From positions 1-30,271 of IMG/VR virus record IMGVR_UViG_3300024346_007609: a stretch of 30,271 bases of DNA. One strand, written 5' to 3'. This DNA is from a virus. Position 1 is the first letter of the stretch; each line of letters opens with the position of its first letter. Below, piece by piece: positions 11,101 through 17,017 of the stretch. The notes beneath the pieces were generated by a model. That model had not been told where the DNA came from and did not search any database. It worked only from the letters and a program-made list of their open reading frames with translations. The translations under genes and the position numbers were made by a program.

Positions 11101-11828
11101 GGCCCATCACGATAGGACAGAGGGTCATAAAACTCAGTAGTTTCAATGGTAGGCTCCACCAAGGTGGTCTCGGAGAAATCGTTGTTGTTAATATTTAGGC
11201 CAACGTCCAATGGATTTCTTGGGGTGAGTCTTCCCCACAGTGGATTGACGTGCACTGAGTCAAAACCGGCTAAAAGTCCAGCGACCTCAATTGACTGAGC
11301 TGTTCCCTTTATTGGGAGGCGAGAGAACTGACTGGCCACAAGATCCGCATTCCGTGTATCATCCGCGTTTGAGGTGGGAAAGATGACACCAATGTTATTG
11401 GCCAGGTAGCCAATCATGGGTGAGTATACCGTCTTGAACGGATCAATGACCGTTTCAACCGAGGAGATGACCGATGGATCAATGGCCAAAACATCTCCCA
11501 TCCACGCTTTGGCTTCGTCCTGTGTGAGGTTGCCAGATTCAAAAGCTTGGTAAGTCTTGTCTGACTCCAAGTCAAAACTTAAAACAGTGCGGGTTACATT
11601 TAGACCAAACTCGTCCGTATAGTTCGTAGCAACACATGTGCCAGGAATTGGGTGGCCTGCGAATGGGTCAATGAGCTTGTTAATGTAGGAAATGTAGGCC
11701 CGGATGTCATCTGCGTGATCTTGGAAGCCAGATAATGTCGCATGCAACACCCCAGTGGTGTCAAGCTCCATGACTTTCGTGGGTATCAAGTCAACGAAAA
11801 AATTCTCCGGTAGTACAGAAACGGCCAT
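5151..11828 (-). CDS. Giant modular tail/baseplate adhesion protein (LamG and Ig-like domains)
   Basis: A 2225-aa protein, first gene of the tail operon, ATG at 11828. The N-terminus (about 1-210, FFVDLIPTKVMELDTTGVL... to NPLWGRLTPRNPLDVG) resembles phage tail proteins related to the P2 gpI group that attach at the baseplate. Residues about 320-393 carry a module (F.MP, SSWMSVGQ) also found in the 444-aa fibre of this window. Residues about 1005-1145 look like a LamG/concanavalin jelly roll (EFTLAFWFKP, YYLQDFKLW). From about 1650 onward there are repeated Ig/PKD-like units (WNFWDNSV, SPPVIQSATLS, HAPVIQRFDIL), a He_PIG-like unit (IPSGLTLISG..LGTPQIAG, about 2040-2120) and an FN3-like end. 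LamG and Ig modules bind carbohydrate or protein surfaces in other phages. No hydrolase motif was recognised. Domain limits are approximate. Confidence 0.8.
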   Translation of the reverse strand: MAVSVLPENFFVDLIPTKVMELDTTGVLHATLSGFQDHADDIRAYISYINKLIDPFAGHPIPGTCVATNYTDEFGLNVTRTVLSFDLESDKTYQAFESGNLTQDEAKAWMGDVLAIDPSVISSVETVIDPFKTVYSPMIGYLANNIGVIFPTSNADDTRNADLVASQFSRLPIKGTAQSIEVAGLLAGFDSVHVNPLWGRLTPRNPLDVGLNINNNDFSETTLVEPTIETTEFYDPLSYRDGPFYTWSTRLSLLNTTNFLSQANGANPYVKWKIDGLTLTNFRGVYTEASTYNLGDVVVSSTGRTFLVKASTTTAPPTSLVSASFLMPAIDSSVLATVTDSSWMSVGQLVTLYSAGTLEVGAINGTSVTFFNKGANGNLASGITVNEGSVIISQDSSIWLQITQPIAGIYTLSGGKPNVEAAAQLSDTLSVEGLAEGVSFNGLSIVVESVPNVISTINTSDVTPSIATVVTYQPHGLTSGSYVFISNVTPFDYVGLYVITVTSSTSFTYTLASNVYVAGTAADGTVPYYSNGDFEATIFDRLSSIKYRTSYYNLALAIKEVTINARSVPVKPNPSVIEQVGSGSLVASPPYFPFSGTTEVAGNTQQVDTRWLTNLAAETDVILNSVKPSTRYIRQFSTGVLYEDAIGYAEYFNQALVYDETSSLSGTITGPIYPRTATLTIVRVPSDTQFFRVISFGDDSPTLSISPELVITFNTIVGTEYQVESQDSLFAPWYPATPVFMATSSVTTYQLVPYETVVLTGQSSQGDPNQVTFSGTESYGAVSTDLNYYTGVFSATRPAQFPSGNVVVANWLLTDSGTIRTEPTTAQKQAGTIGFLPRPEDQFGTLSEFGSRPTLYPDVNEWTRPLEREILDRDLEPVYGNEEKFPGKFVASADSNSGLSYGVYLLQGTFPYRFRFTGLSGQNPLPTIAYSGNNQYYVGIRYGQLLACPERTFSASMQSGLSAWIPFNAHPDEDLDINCVYPVIRQMTVTGLIPQDRVWDSNRGWVTYCHGLEASISIDPLLNEFTLAFWFKPNAYVSTQTILSMGPLVVKMASISTLTVYYSGVLQATLTVSSFSFISIRQKNATLVTGVNSTYTSYSVSPISVYTDTLDFLSVSTDAEYYLQDFKLWSTFKLSSDVTTFYQPSGVATQLATQPTPVEISTTGDRWFLRVLASGFVASDLQPQSNLVEVTGQFTSTSGGTTTVTSLGTITEYPGNLLPVSNYDVQGRFIADSGRNLVGLAGGVLPTLPRRLGEAFLPTSAINRDPVSPNTGLPSGINPEWLADTSAGYVRIVSAPFSGTGGVVSTEATGTVSPWPNPANYTNPLVDRIWIEGDSGTIYQLGVGGYVSSPTFTVTPVPINALNEYPSGAVTVLTNGTTQLSVNSSDVVYSTGTTDTTTPITYLYRHEYGLKTFTGSEGWIPTESSTLYDGSPSLYSTGQLMWSSTASTANLDVGHYRLRVTAHNHGQVARTFEGFDVEVTIGQNITFPMVLSPNSTSEETYYDFYVNNAISSPWLVQIYWGGIVDDPTRGITYQLVVDGIEIDRLKTQVYRVGPGVSLVEVSTTASGTTSLGNLTPGGWLAEVTSTGTIYAWEHEANINPSVGGVEESYTLSELLTMSTDNKVSRVMLSPSYAGSTVLTNPSATSAPSISSHTQTLSPGTTPIQVGYGLGIDVVASGAVSYIWNFWDNSVETSSAGTIQKVVNQGGTLPWTCTVANEWGQSTNVTDSIVVNSPPVIQSATLSNNDLPPTYATTLTGTISDPNSASPILVWLDGVTPTTISTLSYGTTEGTFNLPFSVATSATKVLHAVDVNGGTTLLDIDVRALPFKPIIAAVVSQPKSQRIGNNSTVRFTCRATDQNGGSTPTFAWDFLTAEGWVLSDFSSVTGFSPISGGYTSVGLTQNLSGGVYQNTLLLPSIANQTAGSRRVKLTITPTVGDPVLLYGSVTLIGNHAPVIQRFDILSPDNIEPGVATTIQAIVTDQDNDLLSYSWAMTSVSDPITNLNSNPIIVHPNGTLLTGTLTASDPYGSYDSMSIPTVLISSKTVVDGTVGVAFSYRAYAMSPTVATFSWDEIPSGLTLISGTVLGTPQIAGITASHLTATSASGTDVRDFTWRIYTATTPPLTPTNFIVNGDGNNPRYSSGQTLTLQWTLTNDGGTVPGSAVELRKFDGTLVKTIDVGSGVSVLVLTSNDILSSFGSYQDIDIRVYALRNSTRSVFPAQTIVTYTY

Positions 11829-11844
11829 ACGAGTTAACTATCTT

Positions 11845-11860
11845 TTAAGTCCAGTTCTTG
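11845..11860 (-). promoter_or_regulatory. Promoter-like/operator motif upstream of the giant tail gene
   Basis: On the minus strand the sequence is CAAGAACTGGACTTAA, with its first base 32 nt before the ATG at 11828. It matches 15 of 16 positions of the motif at 29549-29564 and 13 of 16 at 22350-22365. The shared 9-bp core CAAGAACTG is found three times in the window, always in a divergent gap. Whether it acts as a promoter, an operator or an RNA-level signal cannot be read from sequence. Confidence 0.6.
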
Positions 11861-11883
11861 GTTATGTCGAAATTTTGCCTCTC

Positions 11884-12274
11884 GCAACTGTCACCTGACA
11901 CCGGCAACTGTCCCGCCGTCAATAGACTCAGCGATACGCATGCATTCTGGCATACCCAGAACACCCACAACCCATGGTAAATTGGTGTTCTGGGTTTTAT
12001 TTTCCCCATATACCTCGCAAGCTTGAGTGGTCATAACCACTGGAGAAGAACCAAACCTCTCCGTATGAAATACCAAGCTGTGATAGGGAGCTCGCTAGTG
12101 GAAGAGTTGCCTTATACTTTGCATTCACTCCTTAGTGCTTTGGTGCTAACGATGTTTCCGCTGCTAACTGCAGCAGGCTCTGGCTCTCCCTGTCTGGTTG
12201 TCTACCTTCCTATAGGGAGAGTCTTATCTACTCCCTGTTAAGTGAGTAAGATTATGCAACAATCCCCTGACACC
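11884..12274 (+). repeat. Bipartite direct repeat GCAAC-N6-CTGACACC, two copies
   Basis: Copies lie at 11884-11902 and 12256-12274 on the plus strand, with identical half-sites and identical 6-bp spacing. They stand near the two ends of the intergenic region, one close to each divergent operon. A second short direct repeat, GCAACTGTC, occurs at 11884-11892 and 11904-11912. The arrangement suggests binding sites for a phage regulator; this is inference. Confidence 0.5.
11954..12000 (+). terminator. Intrinsic terminator-like hairpin, plus strand, with no gene upstream
   Basis: A perfect 12-bp stem pairs ACCCAGAACACC (11954-11965) with GGTGTTCTGGGT (11984-11995) around an 18-nt loop, followed by TTTATTTT. 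The minus-strand reading has no T-run after the stem, so it would terminate only rightward transcripts. No plus-strand gene precedes it, so it may end a short non-coding transcript or act as an attenuator in the leader of the 12310 operon. Confidence 0.7.
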
Positions 12275-12311
12275 ACCCATCCTCTCGGGGGCCGCTATCT
12301 CTGCCAGAGAT
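12026..12311 (+). other. Series of hairpins in the probable leader of the 12310 operon
   Basis: Reading rightward: AGTGGT/ACCACT with a 4-nt loop (12026-12041); GGAGA/TCTCC (12042-12062); GCTGC/GCAGC (12160-12174); a 12-bp stem with two G-U pairs joining 12182-12193 to 12212-12223; and ATCTCT/AGAGAT with a 3-nt loop (12297-12311) that covers the first two bases of the 12310 start codon. The last could modulate translation of the first gene. No known riboswitch or RNA family was recognised. Confidence 0.45.
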
Positions 12312-12702
12312 GATTCAAGCTGTGGACCTCATTCGTGACTTCATGGCCCAGAGAGTGGGCCTCAACTGCTCAGACAGCGGGCTGCTTAACTTGTTCCATC
12401 GTGGAAGCTTCGACATCTTGGTCAAAGCAGTGGACACCCACATGGTCCGTGGCTTTAATGCCAACAGGTCGTACATCTTGGCGAGGGAGGTGGGTGCACC
12501 CTCAATCATCCAGCTTCAGATCCAATTGGGTCCCATCCACAGTGCCACTCACATGGACTACCTCTTGCCTCAACGTGGTGATGATCCAGTGGTACTCTTT
12601 ATCAACGTGTTAAAGGACTATTTCCATGGCAATGATAATTTCTTCATTCCTAGTGGTGCTCAGATTGAATGGGGTGCCATACAGGCTTTGCTGGGTGAGT
12701 AG
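12310..12702 (+). CDS. Hypothetical protein, first gene of the plus-strand thyA operon
   Basis: A 130-aa soluble protein (MIQAVDLIRDFMAQ... to IQALLGE) with no recognised domain, signal peptide or membrane segment. The N-terminal half is predicted helical; the middle (PSIIQLQIQLGPI, DYLLPQRGDDPVVLFIN) looks strand-rich. The start codon is partly covered by a small hairpin and lacks a clear Shine-Dalgarno sequence. Its last codons form one arm of a hairpin (CTGGG at 12691-12695, CCCAG at 12707-12711) whose other arm includes the first base of the next gene's GTG start, which suggests translational coupling. Function unknown; the context with thyA suggests an early or middle gene. Confidence 0.7.
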   Translation: MIQAVDLIRDFMAQRVGLNCSDSGLLNLFHRGSFDILVKAVDTHMVRGFNANRSYILAREVGAPSIIQLQIQLGPIHSATHMDYLLPQRGDDPVVLFINVLKDYFHGNDNFFIPSGAQIEWGAIQALLGE

Positions 12703-12710
12703 TTACCCCA

Positions 12711-13609
12711 GTGACTGCTAAACAAGCCATAGATAGGACTGTAACTAGGAGGGATTTCAACCTCCCTGCCAACGCTATCAACGGATTACTGGCCTTGCTC
12801 TCTGTACAAGACCCCTTCCTGGAGAAACCAGAGGAGACTTATGAGATGATTGAGGACTTTGTTATTGACAACTTGGACTTACTACTGGACCAGACTATCC
12901 CCATGGCTACAGACGCTGTTAGTAGGAACAGCCAGCAATCTGAGAGACCTGACAGACCTCAGATCCTTCCCAACTTGGATATCTATATTCAAACTATGAC
13001 CATGATGGCAGCACTTACCATGGTTAACAGAATCATCAATCTTTCTGGCGCTAAAGACATGGTCCTTCAACGGTACTCAGAAGGTAGCATACGTGATCAT
13101 GTGATTACAAGAGTCAAAGCAAAAATTAAAGACATGGGATTTCACGCAACTGGACCGCTATTAGGACAGCTAAAAAAATCATTGCCAGCGTGTTGGAATC
13201 AGATGACTTGCCCATGGAACTGGGCATTGAGCTTACCTTGTTGGGTGATCCATTCCATGAGGATCCAAAACTTAACCTGGAGAAATACAAGCTTCTGTGG
13301 TCCCATGTCAAAAGCCAGATGCCTAAGATATGGAGGGGGGTCGCAGAAGAAATCGAACACGCCCGTGACATGTACAGTAAAGGAACCCTGAAGGTTCCAC
13401 CCCACCCGTGGGCTGGCAACGTTTCCATGGAGTATGCGCTTGAACAAAAGATGAAAAATGACTTCATCAGCCGCTCATATGACACCATGCACCACTTGGT
13501 CGATGGGGTTGGCATGACCTCCCTGGGTGATTGTGACATGAAAACTTTCCACGATATGGTTGAGATCATGCAGGACGACGCACACGACTTTTACCACATG
13601 CCCAAATGA
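12711..13609 (+). CDS. Two-frame gene joined by a -1 frameshift; function unknown
   Basis: The GTG at 12711 opens a frame of 226 codons ending at 13391, but coding character stops at about 13178. Beyond it the zero frame is rich in Trp and Cys and looks like noise, while the -1 frame gives a normal acidic protein (IIASVLESDDLPMELGIEL... to DAHDFYHMPK) ending at 13609, just where the next gene overlaps as ATGA. The switch sits on A AAA AAA (13172-13178) in the exact codon phase needed for -1 slippage, with AGGA at 13163-13166 upstream, as in dnaX-type sites. The joined product is 299 aa: 156 residues, then 143. A one-base loss in the A-run (true mutation or sequence error) would look the same. 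The fused protein matches no family I recognise. Confidence 0.7.
13163..13178 (+). promoter_or_regulatory. Candidate -1 ribosomal frameshift site (A AAA AAA with upstream AGGA)
   Basis: In the zero frame the codons read CTA AAA AAA TCA, so the heptamer is X XXY YYZ in the correct phase. AGGA lies 5 nt before the heptamer and could act as an internal Shine-Dalgarno stimulator. A weak hairpin (GCCCA/TGGGC, 13210-13225) lies 31 nt downstream, farther than usual for a stimulator. Confidence 0.6.
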
Positions 13610-14133
13610 GCACCACCAAATACACCAACAAACTCCTGGGTGTCACTGAGGCAGATGATAGCCTGCTCAATGATGTCTTGTATGGTCGTACCTTTATGGA
13701 TGACCGGGAGAAGAAGCAGGCTGCATGGAAGGCCTTTGTAGGCATGGACCTGGACGCCATTCTCAAGCAAGCCACCGGTTTAGATAACTTGGAGAAATTC
13801 AAGGGGACTTGGAAGGACAGTGACCATTGGGATGAACCTGGCACTGATGAGCGTGCCCAGTATGAGGAGGCCATGTACCCGGCCTTGGACATCTACTACC
13901 CAATTGAGGCTAGAAACACTGATGTGTATCTCAGACTCAGAGGCAAGGTGCAAAGGGCGGTTAATTACAAATTGTACGATTTGGGCTTTGATGAGAAAAA
14001 ATTGGGGTGGAACCCAGAAACGGGGAAAGATGTCATGGGCCAGATAAGAGGCCACATCGAAGGATATGTCAAGGGGTGGGTCAGTTACCGCCGCCTGGAC
14101 GACTATGACGCAATGGAGGTACTTTACAGATGA
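13606..14133 (+). CDS. Hypothetical protein of the thyA operon
   Basis: A 175-aa protein, ATG in an ATGA overlap with the frameshifted gene. It is acidic at the N-terminus, rich in Trp, Tyr and Asp, and has no membrane segment or catalytic motif I can identify. The C-terminal half (VQRAVNYKLYDLGFDEKK..., GYVKGWVSYRRLDDYD) looks helical. It ends in an ATGA overlap with the next gene, and the GGAGG that can serve that gene lies within its own last codons. Translation of the operon is therefore probably coupled. Function unknown. Confidence 0.7.
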   Translation: MSTTKYTNKLLGVTEADDSLLNDVLYGRTFMDDREKKQAAWKAFVGMDLDAILKQATGLDNLEKFKGTWKDSDHWDEPGTDERAQYEEAMYPALDIYYPIEARNTDVYLRLRGKVQRAVNYKLYDLGFDEKKLGWNPETGKDVMGQIRGHIEGYVKGWVSYRRLDDYDAMEVLYR

Positions 14134-14615
14134 AGATCACCCCAGAGGACATTATGTGGGGCATGGACCCATTCAAGGAAGACTTGGTTCTGGGGTTCAA
14201 GAAACTGCCCAACAAGGACCAACTCTTGCTCAAGGCAATCAAGTATGCCCTCTACCACCGTGGCTTCACCGGCAGTTTGGACGCGCCTGCCACCGCTGGA
14301 CTAAAGAAGTTCATGTCATCAGTGGGAGTGGACCACGGACCAGATTCCGACACACACCACTGGACACAGAAGGCTAACGACTTTGAAAAGTTGTTAAAGC
14401 AAAAAAACTTTGCCAGAGACGTGGTTGATGAGATGATGGTGGACTCATCCCTGCAAATGGAGAGGGACGGTTACACTCAACTTGAGAACTACCACATTCC
14501 TGACGAACTGATGCGGACCATAATCCAGTGGACCATGGCTGAGCTAGTGAGGCTTGGAATCCTACCTGACAGTGAGGAACTTAACAGAACGATAAGGGAA
14601 GTCTACCTGCAATGA
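14130..14615 (+). CDS. Hypothetical protein of the thyA operon
   Basis: A 161-aa, mostly helical protein (MKITPEDIMWGMDPFKED...). It is preceded by one of the few strong Shine-Dalgarno sequences of the window, GGAGGT at 14116-14121, which supports the ATG at 14130. It overlaps its neighbours by 4 bp on both sides. Charged helices such as LKQKNFARDVVDEMMVD suggest a protein-protein interaction role, but no family is recognised. Confidence 0.7.
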   Translation: MKITPEDIMWGMDPFKEDLVLGFKKLPNKDQLLLKAIKYALYHRGFTGSLDAPATAGLKKFMSSVGVDHGPDSDTHHWTQKANDFEKLLKQKNFARDVVDEMMVDSSLQMERDGYTQLENYHIPDELMRTIIQWTMAELVRLGILPDSEELNRTIREVYLQ

Positions 14616-15382
14616 GCACCAAACAGGAGTGGAGAGCACGCAGCCACCAATTGGGTGGACGACATGGCCTTCAGTGTGGCATGCTGGTGCCGTCTGGCAG
14701 TGCGGCTCACGTGGTGGTAAACATCGGCGGTTCACAGGTGAATCTTGGAGACCATGCCTTTCACAAGCACTTTATGTGCACTAGTGACTTCATGTACGCG
14801 TCAAGCCCCACATGGACCATTTGCAACCACTACGTGGATGTGGGTGGACTCTTGCCCGCGGGATTTGTGACTGAGACACTGGTGCCAAATATCATGGGGA
14901 AAAACATCGAGGACATGTCCCTGTTCCCACTAACATACATGGCCGCCAATACACCACCCGATAATAGGGGCCTGGCCTCCGTCTATGTTCGGGTTTCCAG
15001 CCCAGGAGAGAACGCAGCAAGCACAGCTGAATTGAAGAAAAGTTTTAAACTGAAGTGGCCCACTTATGCGGGTGATGAAGAGAATTATGAAGAGAATTTT
15101 GATGGGTGGTTGCAGGATGAATTGCGAATGGAGCCCGTGGACTTAGACTTGGAAACCCTAGTGGAATCCCTTGAGGAGCAGTATGGTCTCGTGGTTCCCC
15201 TGAAAGAAATCATGGGAAAAATTGCATACACCCTTTGTAAGGTCAGTGGAAAAGCCCTGGAAAATTGTTGGGCCTATGTTGAGGGAACCCAGTATGAGAA
15301 TGAGTACATCAAGATACTCACAGGTGGTGACATCCTAGACAGCCAGATTAAAGGGTTTACTTCCAAAATCCTAGGTGATTAG
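14612..15382 (+). CDS. Hypothetical protein of the thyA operon
   Basis: A 256-aa protein. The N-terminal half is His/Cys-rich and strand-like (HGLQCGMLVPSGSAAHVVVN, KHFMCTSDFMYASS, TICNHYVDVGG), the C-terminal half acidic and helical (EENFDGWLQDELRMEP, LETLVESLEEQYG). The clustered Cys and His could bind a metal, but no standard zinc-finger spacing is clear. It overlaps the upstream gene by 4 bp, with GGGA about 12 nt before the ATG. Function unknown. Confidence 0.7.
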   Translation: MSTKQEWRARSHQLGGRHGLQCGMLVPSGSAAHVVVNIGGSQVNLGDHAFHKHFMCTSDFMYASSPTWTICNHYVDVGGLLPAGFVTETLVPNIMGKNIEDMSLFPLTYMAANTPPDNRGLASVYVRVSSPGENAASTAELKKSFKLKWPTYAGDEENYEENFDGWLQDELRMEPVDLDLETLVESLEEQYGLVVPLKEIMGKIAYTLCKVSGKALENCWAYVEGTQYENEYIKILTGGDILDSQIKGFTSKILGD

Positions 15383-15396
15383 GTTCTTTATTGTCT

Positions 15397-15606
15397 ATGG
15401 ACAAAAAGCAAAAGCACGCCATCCACCTCCCCAATGGAAAATCGTACACTGTCCTTGTCACTGAGGAGCCCAAAATAAATGAAATTCGTGACTTCATGGC
15501 TGGACATGCGGCTGTGACTATCCAGATTGAGTTGGAACCAGGAAAAGAGGCCTCACTGCTTCTGTGGGGTGATGTGCTTAAGAATTCCTACATCACCGTC
15601 GAATGA
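15397..15606 (+). CDS. Small hypothetical protein upstream of thyA
   Basis: A 69-aa protein from the ATG at 15397 ([17 protein letters not shown]); a TTG at 15391 in the same frame would add two residues and has AGG at a better distance, so the start is uncertain. It is strand-rich, with [11 protein letters not shown] and [19 protein letters not shown]. It overlaps thyA as ATGA at 15603-15606. Function unknown. Confidence 0.6.
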   Translation: MDKKQKHAIHLPNGKSYTVLVTEEPKINEIRDFMAGHAAVTIQIELEPGKEASLLLWGDVLKNSYITVE

Positions 15607-16553
15607 CTCACGACTTCACCTACCTGGACCTGGTCAACAGGGTCCTCACGGAGGGGAAGCTTAAGAAAAACAGAACGGGCATTGATACCATTGGAATTTT
15701 TGGTGCTCAAGCCCGTTTTGATTTGGCTGATGGCTTTCCACTCCTCACCACCAAGAAAGTATTCTTCAAGGGTATAGTTCATGAGCTGCTCTGGTTTATC
15801 AGTGGCAGCACCAATATCAAGTACCTGGTGGACAACGATGTGCACATCTGGGATGATTGGGCCTATCAGCGGTACTTGAAATTTGTCTCTAAAATTGTGG
15901 TTGTGGGTGGAATTGATAAAACCACCTTGAGTAAAGAAGACTTCATCCATCGCATCAAGACAGTGGATGAATTTGCCAAAATTTGGGGAGATCTGGGCAT
16001 GGGCACGTATGGTGGCATGTGGCGTGCCTTCCCATTCCATAATGACTATGATAGAACCCCAGACACTGTCGATCAGCTGAGGAAAGTCATTGAGAAACTC
16101 AAGACTAGCCCAGATGACAGACGCCTCATTGTCTCAGCTTGGCATCCCCACTGGGTGGATCACTGTGCCTTGCCTCCATGCCATGTCTTGTTTCACTTCA
16201 ACACAGAGGTGCTCTCAGATGGGCGTAGAAAGCTCAACTGTCTGCTCTACCAGCGTAGCTGTGATCTCTTCTTGGGCGTGCCATTCAATATCGCCAGCTA
16301 TGCCTTGTTGACACACATGGTGGCCCATTGCGTGGGCATGGTTCCAGGTGAATTTATCCACACCTATGGAGACCTTCACCTCTATGTTAATCATGTGGAG
16401 CAGGCCAGACTACAGGCCACACGAGATCCACACTTGTCACCACAACTTGCATTGAACCTGGCAAAGAGAGACATCTTCCACTTCAATTATGATGACATAC
16501 AACTGATTGGATATAACAGTCACCCAGCCATCAAAGCTGAAGTGGCTGTCTAG
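15603..16553 (+). CDS. thyA: Thymidylate synthase
   Basis: A 316-aa ThyA-type enzyme, which methylates dUMP to dTMP with methylene-tetrahydrofolate and supports phage DNA synthesis. Hallmarks in order: KKNRTG (phosphate-binding Arg24), [28 protein letters not shown] (134-141), [14 protein letters not shown] (169-182), the catalytic cysteine in LPPCHV (Cys193), [13 protein letters not shown] (217-229) and DLHLYVNH (257-264). The segment at about 90-130 is longer than in E. coli ThyA (264 aa), making the length like that of the Lactobacillus enzyme. It is the last gene of the plus operon; its TAG overlaps the convergent nuclease stop (CTAG, 16550-16553), and a terminator follows inside that gene. 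The identification is firm. Confidence 0.97.
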   Translation: MTHDFTYLDLVNRVLTEGKLKKNRTGIDTIGIFGAQARFDLADGFPLLTTKKVFFKGIVHELLWFISGSTNIKYLVDNDVHIWDDWAYQRYLKFVSKIVVVGGIDKTTLSKEDFIHRIKTVDEFAKIWGDLGMGTYGGMWRAFPFHNDYDRTPDTVDQLRKVIEKLKTSPDDRRLIVSAWHPHWVDHCALPPCHVLFHFNTEVLSDGRRKLNCLLYQRSCDLFLGVPFNIASYALLTHMVAHCVGMVPGEFIHTYGDLHLYVNHVEQARLQATRDPHLSPQLALNLAKRDIFHFNYDDIQLIGYNSHPAIKAEVAV

Positions 16554-17017
16554 AGACCAGCCTCTTTGTAAGTCAGCTTCACAGCGCCTGAGTCAATCAG
16601 GCGCTTTCTATTTTTAAGGTGGGCATCAGCGACCAAGGCCTTGTTCTCACCCAAGTACTTTACGGCCAGACCCTCCTCAACCATGGCCTGATTAAGAGAC
16701 TTGGTCATATTCTTTGGGTCCAGAATATCGCCTAAAATGCGACCAAATTTCTCAGTGGAGTCTGAGAGAACCGTTCGAATAATGACGTAGTTCTCACACT
16801 TTTCCACAAAGTGCTTGACATAGTCCTTGCTGCAGAGGCCAAAGACTTTCTCAACCTTGTCAGTGGTACGACTCTCTGGCGTGTCTATGCCATTGAATCT
16901 GACCTTTTGATTGGCCAGAACCACATCAAAACCAAGGTCAATGTCAACAACAATAGTATCACCATCAACCACTTGCTTTACACGGGCATGGTATTCGAAT
17001 GGCACAGTATCAGACAA
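16550..17017 (-). CDS. Staphylococcal nuclease-like (SNase/thermonuclease) protein
   Basis: A 155-aa protein with the SNase OB fold: [10 protein letters not shown] (13-22), [12 protein letters not shown] (39-50) and [10 protein letters not shown] (89-98). The catalytic set Arg40, Glu48 and Arg93 corresponds to Arg35, Glu43 and Arg87 of micrococcal nuclease, with Ca-site aspartates Asp20 and Asp45 in place. It should cleave DNA or RNA phosphodiesters. No signal peptide is present, so it acts in the cytoplasm, perhaps in host nucleic acid breakdown. No ATG fits; a TTG at 17017 overlaps the upstream gene by 8 bp, and a GTG at 17005 is the alternative. The 3' end carries the plus-strand thyA terminator within its codons. 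Confidence 0.88.
   Translation of the reverse strand: MSDTVPFEYHARVKQVVDGDTIVVDIDLGFDVVLANQKVRFNGIDTPESRTTDKVEKVFGLCSKDYVKHFVEKCENYVIIRTVLSDSTEKFGRILGDILDPKNMTKSLNQAMVEEGLAVKYLGENKALVADAHLKNRKRLIDSGAVKLTYKEAGL
16583..16616 (+). terminator. Intrinsic terminator of the thyA operon, inside the SNase gene
   Basis: A perfect 9-bp stem, AGCGCCTGA (16583-16591) with TCAGGCGCT (16597-16605), has a 5-nt GTCAA loop and is followed by TTCTATTTTT. It lies 30 bp beyond the thyA stop and within the last codons of the opposing nuclease gene. The opposite reading has no T-run. The class is well supported. Confidence 0.88.

Larger units (their letters stand above)
11829..12309. other. Divergent intergenic control region
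   Basis: This 481-bp stretch between the leftward tail operon and the rightward 12310 operon is the only long gap in the window. From left to right it holds a promoter-like motif facing left (11845-11860), two copies of a bipartite repeat (11884-11902 and 12256-12274), a plus-strand terminator hairpin (11954-12000) and a run of hairpins (12026-12311). A hydrophobic 58-codon ORF (ATG 12065 to 12241, plus) is open here but has no ribosome binding site at a proper distance, and I do not call it a gene. No tRNA fold was seen. Confidence 0.7.

Noticed and set aside
11891-12076. Minus-strand ORF of 61 codons across the terminator
   Set aside because: Its sequence has no coding look, and it spans a perfect plus-strand terminator hairpin and one copy of the bipartite repeat.
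12065-12241. Small hydrophobic ORF in the intergenic region
   Set aside because: It lacks a ribosome binding site at a proper distance and is crossed by several hairpins; one hydrophobic stretch is not enough to call a gene.
13179-13391. Zero-frame C-terminus of the 226-codon ORF as a real domain
   Set aside because: It is rich in Trp and Cys and lies opposite a well-formed -1 frame; at most it is the tail of the unshifted product.
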